Shown piece after piece: positions 58,092 through 64,000 of a DNA stretch of 64,000 nt. The notes under the pieces are model-generated. The model saw only the letters and a list, made by a program, of their open reading frames with translations, did not search any database and had not been told where the DNA came from. Origin of the DNA: Bradyrhizobium sp. 195 (GTDB taxonomy: Bacteria; Pseudomonadota; Alphaproteobacteria; Rhizobiales; Xanthobacteraceae); assembly GCF_023101665.1 (NCBI RefSeq), contig NZ_CP082161.1, positions 7,794,501 through 7,858,500 on the forward strand, in the 5' to 3' direction. Position numbers and translations under genes: made by a program. Each line of letters opens with the position of its first letter. Position 1 is the first letter of the stretch.

Positions 58092-58118
58092 ATGGGAGAC
58101 GCTGCACTCACATCGGCT

Positions 58119-59336
58119 CTAACCAGCCCCCGTCCTTCGCCCCGGCGCCGGCCCCACATACCTTGCCCTTGGGCGTATCAACTTCCCGAACTGCAATTGC
58201 TCACTCGCATGCGCGATCCAGCCGACGCTGCGGGCCATTGCGAACAGAGCTAGCTCGCTGCCGGCGGGCAGGCGCAGCGCGTGGACGAGCACGGCGAGCG
58301 CATAGTCGATGTTGACGAATTCGCCGGTTGCTTCCGCGATGCGCTCCGGCACCTCGCGCGTGAACTTTCGCGGTGCGCCGGCGCGCGACAAGGCATTGAG
58401 CAGCGATTGCGCGCGGGGATCGCCGCGCTTGTAGACGCCATGGCCGAAGCCGGCAAAACGCTCGCCGAGCGCGACACGCTCGCGCACCATCGGGGCGACG
58501 TCGCGATCAATCAGAGTCTTGACGAGCTGCGAGGCCAGCACGCTGGCGCCGCCGTGCTTGGGCCCCTTCAATGAGGCGAGACCGGCGATGACAGCATCGT
58601 AGAGATTGAGGCCGGTCGAGGCCGCGCAGCGCGCGGTGAACGTGGAGGCATTCAACTCATGATCGGCCAGCAGCACCAGAGCGCGGCGGATCAGGTCGGG
58701 CGCATGCTTGTTGTCGGCCGCCCAGGCGTTTGCGATCTGCCGATGCAACGGCTCAGCCGAGGGCTCGGCATTGAGCATGGTCGCGACCAGCAGCCGAACG
58801 ATCCGTCCGCCGACCATCGCGCGACCATCGGGCGCACGCGTGAACGCGCGGGGATCGACGCTTGCGGCCAGTGCCAGCACGGCAATGGCGCGGTCGATCG
58901 GCGCGGCCCGGCGCGCGGCCTGCCCGATCGTGCGCATCTCCTCCGAGAGCGCGGGCTGATTGTCCGGAGCAAAAGGATCGACGTCGGAGACATCCCAAAG
59001 CAGCGTCGACGCGTGCTCCAGCGTGCCGGTCTCGGAAAGATCGACGCAATTGACCCCGCGATAGATCGCGCCCTCCTCGGTGATGGTCGAGATCTCGGTG
59101 TCCATGACAGGCAGATCGGCGTCGAAGCTGCGTAGGCCCCGCGGCTCCGGGGACGGCACGCGGCGCTCCTTGAGTGCGCGGACGTCCTCGGCACGATAGC
59201 GGTTCTTCCGCGAATCCGGCGTCGGCTCGGAGCGGATCAGGCCGCGGCTGACATAGGCGTAGAGCGTGGCCGGCGAGATCGCGAGCTCGGCTGCGGCCTC
59301 CCGGGCGGAGAGATAAAGGCCCTCGGAATTTTTCAT
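58119..59336 (-). CDS. Citrate synthase-like protein with N-terminal MerR/excisionase-type HTH
   Basis: The 405-residue protein fuses a DNA-binding domain (residues 8-58: YLSAREAAAELAISPATLYAYVSRGLIRSE then NRYRAEDVRALKERR) to a citrate-synthase fold. The citrate-synthase active-site His and Asp positions are kept: H226 in ADHELNASTF, H261 in GPKHGGAS, H299 in GFGHGVYK and D344 in NIDYALA. The substrate-binding Arg normally after H299 (GHRVY) is Gly300. It may be a metabolite-sensing regulator rather than an enzyme. It is divergent from a second citrate synthase gene, and operator-like repeats lie at its own start codon, suggesting autoregulation. Confidence 0.88.
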   Translation of the reverse strand: MKNSEGLYLSAREAAAELAISPATLYAYVSRGLIRSEPTPDSRKNRYRAEDVRALKERRVPSPEPRGLRSFDADLPVMDTEISTITEEGAIYRGVNCVDLSETGTLEHASTLLWDVSDVDPFAPDNQPALSEEMRTIGQAARRAAPIDRAIAVLALAASVDPRAFTRAPDGRAMVGGRIVRLLVATMLNAEPSAEPLHRQIANAWAADNKHAPDLIRRALVLLADHELNASTFTARCAASTGLNLYDAVIAGLASLKGPKHGGASVLASQLVKTLIDRDVAPMVRERVALGERFAGFGHGVYKRGDPRAQSLLNALSRAGAPRKFTREVPERIAEATGEFVNIDYALAVLVHALRLPAGSELALFAMARSVGWIAHASEQLQFGKLIRPRARYVGPAPGRRTGAG

Positions 59337-59337
59337 A

Positions 59338-59364
59338 TTGATTTATGTAATCAAGATTGATCAA
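59338..59364. promoter_or_regulatory. Operator-like repeats between the divergent citrate-synthase genes
   Basis: TTGATT-TATGT-AATCAA (59338-59354) is a perfect 6+6 inverted repeat, and the palindrome TTGATCAA (59357-59364) follows 2 bp later. They start 1 bp upstream of the minus-strand ATG and 49 bp before the plus-strand ATG. The fused HTH protein is the obvious candidate ligand. Confidence 0.55.
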
Positions 59365-59413
59365 TGTGTCGAGAGGCCTGACCTTGTCTTCTCCCTGAAC
59401 AGGAGATTGGGCC

Positions 59414-60508
59414 ATGAACATCCACCTCACCAAAAGCCAGATCGGGCTGGACGGCGTTCCCGCGGCCGAAACCGTGCTGAGCCATGTCGACGGCGAGCGC
59501 GGCGAGCTCATCATTGCCGGCGAGCATGTGGGCCGGCTGGCGAGCCAGTCGAGCTTCGAGGGCGTCACCGCCCGGCTCTGGAACGGCGCCGGCAAGACCG
59601 GCTTGAGCGAAGCCAACGTGCGGGCAAGCTTGGGCGCGGCCCGCGAGCGCGCCTTCGCGCGCCTGCCCGACCTGCTGCCGGCGACGCGCGGCATGGGCAT
59701 CGTCGACGGGTTTCGCGCGGCGGTCGCGGGGCTTCGCGCGGAGAACGGGCTGGAGCATGAGGCGACGATCGTCGGCGCGTTTCCGGTGATCGCGGGCGCG
59801 CTGGTCCGGCGCGCCAAGGGCCTGGAGCCAGTCGCACCCGATCCGAATGCGAGCCATGCCGCCGACACGCTGCAGATGTTGCGTGGCGCCGCGCCGGAGC
59901 CGCGCGAGGTCGCGGCGCTCGATGCCTATTTCGTTACGGTCTGCGATCACGGCATGAACGCCTCGACCTTCACCACGCGCGTGGTGGCCTCGACGCAAGC
60001 CGATCTGTTTGCCGCCGTCACCGCCGGCTATTGCGCACTGACCGGCCCGCTGCATGGCGGCGCGCCGGAGCCGGTGCTGGAGATGCTAGATGCGATCGGC
60101 TCGAGCGATCGGATCAAGCCATGGGTGGACGCGGCACTGGCCCGCGGCGAGCGGCTGATGGGCTTTGGCCATCGCGTCTATCGCGTGCGCGACCCGCGCG
60201 CCGACGTGCTCAAGACCGCGATCGAGCGGCTTTCAGCAGACGGCGCCGACCTGCCCTTTGCCGGCGAGGTCGAAGCCTATATCCGCGGCGCGCTGCGCAA
60301 GAAGAATCCGGAACGCCCGCTGGAGACCAATGTCGAGTTCTTCACGGCGATCCTGCTCGACGCGCTGGCGATCCCACGCCAGGCGTTCACGCCGGTCTTC
60401 GCGATGGCGCGCGCCGCGGGATGGACCGCGCATGCGCGCGAGCAGCAGCGCACGGGACGATTGATCCGCCCGAGTTCGTCCTATGTGGGGGCGATGCCGG
60501 AGGCGTGA
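59414..60508 (+). CDS. Citrate/2-methylcitrate synthase family protein
   Basis: The 364-residue protein has citrate-synthase motifs: H179 in CDHGMNASTF, H214 in GPLHGGAPE, and H253 with its Arg in GFGHRVYRVRDPRAD. The position of the catalytic Asp (N-V-D) reads NVEFF, i.e. Glu308. That Asp-to-Glu change may be normal in this subfamily or may shift the activity. The C-terminal TPVFAMARAAGWTAHAREQ is conserved. It condenses an acyl-CoA with an oxoacid; the acyl group (acetyl, propionyl or other) is not fixed. The ATG is 13-14 nt after AACAGGAGATTGGGCC. Confidence 0.9.
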   Translation: MNIHLTKSQIGLDGVPAAETVLSHVDGERGELIIAGEHVGRLASQSSFEGVTARLWNGAGKTGLSEANVRASLGAARERAFARLPDLLPATRGMGIVDGFRAAVAGLRAENGLEHEATIVGAFPVIAGALVRRAKGLEPVAPDPNASHAADTLQMLRGAAPEPREVAALDAYFVTVCDHGMNASTFTTRVVASTQADLFAAVTAGYCALTGPLHGGAPEPVLEMLDAIGSSDRIKPWVDAALARGERLMGFGHRVYRVRDPRADVLKTAIERLSADGADLPFAGEVEAYIRGALRKKNPERPLETNVEFFTAILLDALAIPRQAFTPVFAMARAAGWTAHAREQQRTGRLIRPSSSYVGAMPEA

Positions 60509-60661
60509 GGTATCGCGGAGCGTTCTTTCCCTCTCCCCTATGGGGGCCTATTGCGTTATCGGCTGTCGGGATTGAGGACGCCAGAAGAGAAGCCACGGCA
60601 ATCGCTGGCCAAGTTTGTAGTTGTCGCCCTTTGCGGGCGGCTCTCAGGCCGCGATCGTGGC

Positions 60662-60686
60662 CCATCGCCTCATATTGAGGCGATGG
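60662..60686. promoter_or_regulatory. Strong hairpin upstream of a small gene
   Basis: CCATCGCCTCA-TAT-TGAGGCGATGG is a perfect 11+11 bp inverted repeat, 31 bp before the ATG at 60718. Lacking a U-tract, it is more likely a leader hairpin or operator than a terminator. Confidence 0.45.
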
Positions 60687-60717
60687 AGGCGAGCAGGACC
60701 TGCCCGCTTGCCTCACC

Positions 60718-61113
60718 ATGCGCCTGCGGGATTTGGCTATGGTCGAGCGCCACGTCGCACTCGGCGAGGGTCATCTTGCCAAGCAGGAGGCCCTTATCGC
60801 TGGGCTGGAGCGCAAGGGACGCGACACTGTCAATGCGCGGGCGTTCCTGACCACACTGCGCGAGACGCAAGCCTTACACCTGCAGCATCGCGAGCGGCTG
60901 TTAGCGGAGTTGGCGCTAACTGATCACCTGATACCCTTCGTTCCGTTTGCGTCTGCGCATACTACATCGCACCGCTTGACGTGCCGACGCAGTTCCAAAA
61001 GATGGCAACCAAAGCGGATCGGAATCTTCGGTGATGAGTGCGTTCCGCTCCGCCTCAAGCACGCGGGCGCGAAGACTTTCCAATTCGGACAATTGAGCGG
61101 TGAGCTGTTCTAG
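60718..61113 (+). CDS. Small hypothetical helical protein, C-terminal part doubtful
   Basis: The frame encodes 131 residues. The first about 65 (VERHVALGEGHLAKQEALIAGLERKGRDTVNARAFL then LHLQHRERLLAELA) are a helical hairpin of a kind common among rhizobial hypothetical proteins. The rest (from about residue 68) lacks helical pattern and overlaps a more convincing minus-strand frame. The true protein may have ended near 60925 before a mutation opened the frame. The function is unknown. Confidence 0.5.
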   Translation: MRLRDLAMVERHVALGEGHLAKQEALIAGLERKGRDTVNARAFLTTLRETQALHLQHRERLLAELALTDHLIPFVPFASAHTTSHRLTCRRSSKRWQPKRIGIFGDECVPLRLKHAGAKTFQFGQLSGELF

Positions 61114-61167
61114 ATGCTCACGCAGCAGCACGGCGGCGTCAGCCGCTCGACCATGGTGTTCATGCAT
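60916..61167 (-). CDS. Small hypothetical coiled-coil protein
   Basis: From the ATG at 61167 the frame encodes 83 residues: MHEHHGRAADAAVLLREHLEQLTAQLSELESLRARVLEAERNALI region, with a clear heptad pattern, then a less ordered basic tail. A GGAG site lies 11 nt upstream. It overlaps the C-terminal half of the plus-strand frame 60718-61113, and only one of the two can be coding there. I favour this one for 60990-61160. No family is recognised. Confidence 0.5.
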   Translation of the reverse strand: MHEHHGRAADAAVLLREHLEQLTAQLSELESLRARVLEAERNALITEDSDPLWLPSFGTASARQAVRCSMRRRKRNEGYQVIS

Positions 61168-61193
61168 GTCGTGTAAAGCTCCCAACCAAGCTC

Positions 61194-61394
61194 TTGCACA
61201 AGACTTGGATCATGGTCCGCCATTGGACCAATCGGGAAAATGATGCAATCGCTACTGAAATCCGCCGACGTCGTTCCAGCACCTACATATGTGAATCCTA
61301 TGTTGCTTTAGCCGAAAGTTATTTGGACGAGTGCGGCAGGCGCGGCGCGGAGGTGCGGTCAGAGTTGTTCTCGACGGTGAAGCGCAAGGGATGA
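61194..61394 (+). CDS. Possible small hypothetical protein
   Basis: The 66-residue frame has ATEIRRRRSSTYICESYVALAESYLDECGRRGAEV, which would form one amphipathic helix. There is no strong ribosome site and no known relative that I recognise. The local composition is less GC-rich than usual. Low confidence; it could be a decayed gene. Confidence 0.3.
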   Translation: MHKTWIMVRHWTNRENDAIATEIRRRRSSTYICESYVALAESYLDECGRRGAEVRSELFSTVKRKG

Positions 61395-61798
61395 GCGCGG
61401 GCGAGTCGGCGGAGATGCGTGCAGCGTGCGGAATGCGCCGCCCCAACTCTGGGCTCAATCGCCCTCCCGCTGTTTCCATTCTTCGATAGTCAATCCCTCG
61501 GGCATATTCACTCCCGCCATCTCCGGCGGCTCACTCGCAACAACGACATGTTGGTTCGCGGAGATAGGCGCGCTTGCGCTGTGCCCACCATCAACCCGAA
61601 ACGGCAACGGAAGTGGTGGCACGTTCCGTCATCGCTCTTCGAGCTACGGCGGACAAGTCGCTTTGCCCATCCTGCGACACTGTCGTGCAGCCGACGTCCT
61701 GAACTATCTTTGGGTAAGGAGGATCCGCACGTCCCCGACGGCACATGGAACGTATTGGCCTGCAGCGAATTGCATGATCTGGCCCGTCGAGGAATGCA
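61395..61798. other. 404-bp region without a supported gene
   Basis: Overlapping frames exist on both strands, but none shows a domain, a signal peptide or a good ribosome site. With the two doubtful frames before it, this makes an 800-bp patch that looks like a gene remnant zone. The kinase promoter probably lies at its end. Confidence 0.45.
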
Positions 61799-62836
61799 AT
61801 GCTGGACTTGCTTGGACAATCTGACGAGGCCAGGATCGGGGAGATCGCCAGGCAGGCAGCGAGCAGGAGCGCTGCCGGCGCGGATTCCGAGAGGCGATTC
61901 CAGGACTTGCTCCAGGCACTGCCGGCCGCGATCTACACGACCGACGCAGAGGGCCGCATCACCTTCTTCAATCAAGCCTGCATCGATTTTGCCGGACGCA
62001 CGCCGAAGGTCGGCGAGATGTGGTGCGTGACATGGAAGCTCTATCTGCCCGACGGCACGCCGCTCCCCCACGATGAGTGCCCGATGGCCATCGCGCTGAA
62101 GCAGAACCGGCCGGTCCGCGATGTCGAGGCTGTGGCCGAACGGCCGGACGGTTCCCGGATCTGCTTCATGCCCTATCCGACGCCGCTGCGCGACGAACGC
62201 GGCCGACTGGTTGGCGCGGTGAACATGCTGGTCGACATCACGGCCCGCAAGCAGGCCGAGCAGCGGATGATGCTCCTCGCCTACGAGGTCGATCATCGTT
62301 CGAACAACCTGCTCGCGGTGACCCAGGCGATGCTGCGGCTGACGAAGGCCGAGACGGCTGCGGAATTCCAGGCCGCGTTTCAAGGCCGGCTCAGCGCGCT
62401 TGCCAACGTGCAGAGGCTGTTCTCGGCGTCGCGCTGGACCGGTGCGAGTCTGAAGACGATCGTCGAAGAGGAACTCCGGCCGTACGCAAGCGGAGACGGC
62501 GAACGCATCCGCATCACCGGTGACGATATCCGTCTGCCGGCCACGCTCGCCCAATCGATCGCGGTCGCCGTGCACGAGTTGGCCACCAACGCTGCCAAAT
62601 ACGGGGCACTGTCGACCCCGTCGGGCAGGCTGAAGATCCGCTGGGAGACCACTGACGCAGAGCCGCTCGTGCTGCGCTGGTCGGAGCGCGGCGGTCCTCG
62701 GGTCAACGAGCCGCCGACGCGCACGGGCTTCGGGATCGGCGCCGTCGACGGCATCATCCGGACTTTGCGGGGACGAGTTACCCGGCAGTGGCGGCCGGAA
62801 GGACTGGTTTGCGAACTGTCCTTCCCGGAGGCGTAG
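61799..62836 (+). CDS. PAS domain-containing HWE-family sensor histidine kinase
   Basis: The 345-residue soluble kinase has an N-terminal PAS domain (about residues 32-155: LLQALPAAIYTTDAEGRITFFNQACIDFAGR, then MLVDITARKQAE). The HWE-type kinase core follows, with phosphoacceptor region YEVDHRSNNLLAVTQAM. The ATP-binding part has HELATNAAKYGALS and LRWSERGGP, features that define the HWE group. HWE kinases are common in rhizobia and often feed the general stress response or light/redox signalling. No response regulator is adjacent, so its partner is unknown. Confidence 0.92.
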   Translation: MLDLLGQSDEARIGEIARQAASRSAAGADSERRFQDLLQALPAAIYTTDAEGRITFFNQACIDFAGRTPKVGEMWCVTWKLYLPDGTPLPHDECPMAIALKQNRPVRDVEAVAERPDGSRICFMPYPTPLRDERGRLVGAVNMLVDITARKQAEQRMMLLAYEVDHRSNNLLAVTQAMLRLTKAETAAEFQAAFQGRLSALANVQRLFSASRWTGASLKTIVEEELRPYASGDGERIRITGDDIRLPATLAQSIAVAVHELATNAAKYGALSTPSGRLKIRWETTDAEPLVLRWSERGGPRVNEPPTRTGFGIGAVDGIIRTLRGRVTRQWRPEGLVCELSFPEA

Positions 62837-62838
62837 CC

Positions 62839-63471
62839 TTACGCCTCCCGCACCACCGTCTTCAGATAATTATACGCCTTGATGATCTCGATCAGGCGGT
62901 CCTCGGTGGAGCGGTCGCCGCCATTGGCGTCGGGGTGGTGCTGCTTCACCAGCGCCTTGTACTTGGCCTTGACGTCGGCGAGCGTGGCACTGGGGCCGAG
63001 GCCCATGACCTGGAGCGCCTTGCGCTCGGCGTTCATCACCTTGCGCGTCTCGACCTTGGGCTCCGCTTCGGGACCCTTCCGCCAGCTGGCGCGGCCGTTG
63101 ATCTCGCTGAACATGCTGAACGGATCGGACGCCATGTCGATCTCGGCTTCCGCGCCCTTCTTGCCGCCATTGGCGCCCATCTTCCAGGTCGGGCGGTGGC
63201 CGGTCAGCGCATCCTTCTGGTAGCGCGCGACCGCGTCGGCGTTCATGCCGGAGAAGAAATTGTAGTTCTGGTTGTACTCGCGCACGTGATTTAGGCAGAA
63301 GTGCCAGTATTCGCGCTGGTTATCGCGGCCCTTGGGTGCGCGATGCGCGCCCTTGTTCTGGCATCCGGCCCATTCGCAACCAACCACGGTGTCGCGCGGT
63401 TTCACTTCCGGCTGCTTGCCGCGCGGCTTGACGCGGATGGAGTCGAAGAACTTTGATGAATCGATCGGCAT
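62839..63471 (-). CDS. J domain-containing protein (DnaJ-like)
   Basis: This 210-residue protein has its J domain at the C-terminus (about residues 148-208: LQVMGLGPSATLADVKAKYKALVKQHHPDANGG, with the H-P-D motif essential for Hsp70 stimulation). The N-terminal part contains C-x4-C and H-x2-C-type residues (GCEWAGCQNKG then YWHFCLNHVREYN) that may bind a metal. This C-terminal-J architecture is typical of alphaproteobacteria. It is convergent with the HWE kinase gene (2 bp apart) and divergent from bolA. Its client is unknown. Confidence 0.92.
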   Translation of the reverse strand: MPIDSSKFFDSIRVKPRGKQPEVKPRDTVVGCEWAGCQNKGAHRAPKGRDNQREYWHFCLNHVREYNQNYNFFSGMNADAVARYQKDALTGHRPTWKMGANGGKKGAEAEIDMASDPFSMFSEINGRASWRKGPEAEPKVETRKVMNAERKALQVMGLGPSATLADVKAKYKALVKQHHPDANGGDRSTEDRLIEIIKAYNYLKTVVREA

Positions 63472-63578
63472 GGCTGACTTTGACTACGCAATGCAAAAAC
63501 CTTCAAGTCTTGACATTGCAATTAGCGGCAAACCCCGGCAATTGACGGAGTGAGTACGCGCACCTTAATGGCACACAC

Positions 63579-63848
63579 ATGGCTATGAGAGACACTATCA
63601 GCAACAAGTTGCAGGAAGCTTTCACGCCCGAAAGCCTCGATGTCGTCGACGAGTCACATCTGCACGAGGGCCACGCCGGCCATCGGACCGGCGGCGAGAC
63701 GCACTTCCGTGTGTATATCGTGTCTGCCGCCTTCAAAGGGAAGAGCCGGGTCGACCGCCATCGCATGATAAATTCGGCGCTGGCCGCGGAACTTGCCGGC
63801 GGCGTGCACGCGCTGGCGATCCAGGCGCAGGCGCCGGGGGAAGGTTGA
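63579..63848 (+). CDS. bolA: BolA family protein
   Basis: The 89-residue protein has the BolA fold landmarks: ISNKLQEAFTPESLDVVDESHLHEGHAGH, then GGETHFRVYIVSAAFKGKSRVDRHRMINSALAAEL, with the F-x-G-x-x-x-x-x-R-H helix. Conserved His residues can bind a 2Fe-2S cluster with a monothiol glutaredoxin. BolA proteins act in iron homeostasis and stress. The BolA-J-domain divergent pair is a common alphaproteobacterial arrangement. Confidence 0.93.
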   Translation: MAMRDTISNKLQEAFTPESLDVVDESHLHEGHAGHRTGGETHFRVYIVSAAFKGKSRVDRHRMINSALAAELAGGVHALAIQAQAPGEG

Positions 63849-63920
63849 AACTTCTTACCCTCCCCTGGAGGGCAGGGCTATCGCATATGGATTTCACGAG
63901 GACCGCGGGCTTGCTCCGCC

Positions 63921-63939
63921 TCTCCCGCTTGCGGGAGAG
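63921..63939. repeat. Single palindromic arm of family G
   Basis: TCTCCCGCTTGCGGGAGA is palindromic and equals one arm of the family G repeat at 48293. The element probably continues beyond the window edge. Confidence 0.6.
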
Positions 63940-64000
63940 GCCGACGCGCTCGCAGAGCGCGGCGGGTGAGGGTTCTCACCACTCGGGGACATCCTCCGCA

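Noticed and set aside
59338..59364. FixK/FNR box between the citrate-synthase genes
   Set aside because: The half-sites TTGAT and ATCAA are separated by 7 bp instead of the 4 bp of an FNR/FixK box.
61508..62575. 355-codon minus-strand frame antisense to the HWE kinase
   Set aside because: The plus-strand kinase has PAS and HWE motifs; the antisense frame has none.

Overview
The window looks like a chromosomal segment of a Bradyrhizobium-like alphaproteobacterium (order Hyphomicrobiales). This is inferred from the very high GC content, the aerobic CobS/CobT cobaltochelatase genes, a RegB/RegA-type redox two-component pair, an alphaproteobacterial CarD protein, perfect CtrA boxes (TTAACC-N5-TTAACC), and several families of 80-170 bp palindromic intergenic repeats. 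No rRNA, tRNA, CRISPR array, integrase or transposase was recognised.

Region 1 (1-16 kb) is mostly acyl-CoA and carboxylate catabolism. It holds a partial trypsin-like secreted protease, an RraA-family protein, an acyl-CoA ligase, a ketopantoate reductase, a YidB-like and a GlsB-like protein, and an SDR. Two acyl-CoA dehydrogenases and a crotonase follow, then, convergently, an ADP-forming CoA ligase, a VOC protein, a PaaG-like crotonase and a branched-chain-amino-acid-type periplasmic binding protein. Two nearly identical palindromes (7139-7151 and 15898-15912) lie upstream of parts of this cluster and may mark one regulon.

Region 2 (16-27 kb) carries a thermonuclease-fold protein, an M48 metalloprotease lipoprotein, an MHS-type transporter, and a long respiratory operon: cyoABCD (quinol oxidase), SURF1, and a RegB/RegA redox sensor and regulator. 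A perfect 10+10 bp inverted repeat sits between the transporter and cyoA.

Region 3 (27-40 kb) carries a 1576-residue RTX/cadherin/LamG/FG-GAP protein, CarD with a histone-like N-terminus, a 7Fe ferredoxin, an S4 RNA-binding protein that lacks an ordinary start codon, a Suv3-like helicase with a charged repetitive tail, a DUF3108 protein and ribosomal protein bL28.

Region 4 (40-50 kb) is accessory. It starts with an AT-richer AAA-ATPase/subtilase pair matching the IetAS system (plasmid-stability toxin-antitoxin, also catalogued as anti-phage defence). A truncated copy of a DUF2235 hydrolase gene follows. Next comes a module with a second, short FtsZ, an HTH/coiled-coil protein and a coiled-coil protein, with a perfect CtrA box upstream of each transcription unit. 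The intact DUF2235 gene closes the region. Both DUF2235 copies keep a leader hairpin with a compensatory base-pair change.

Region 5 (50-64 kb) carries a PilZ protein, a membrane protein, an Old Yellow Enzyme, the cobS-GNAT-cobT-esterase operon, a DedA protein, a divergent pair of citrate-synthase genes (one fused to a DNA-binding domain, with operator-like repeats at its start), a small-gene patch, an HWE histidine kinase, a J-domain protein and BolA.

The best candidates for under-described biology are the CtrA-box-flanked short-FtsZ module, the HTH-citrate synthase with its operator, and the covarying DUF2235 leader hairpin. IetAS is the clearest defence-type system, but it is already known.
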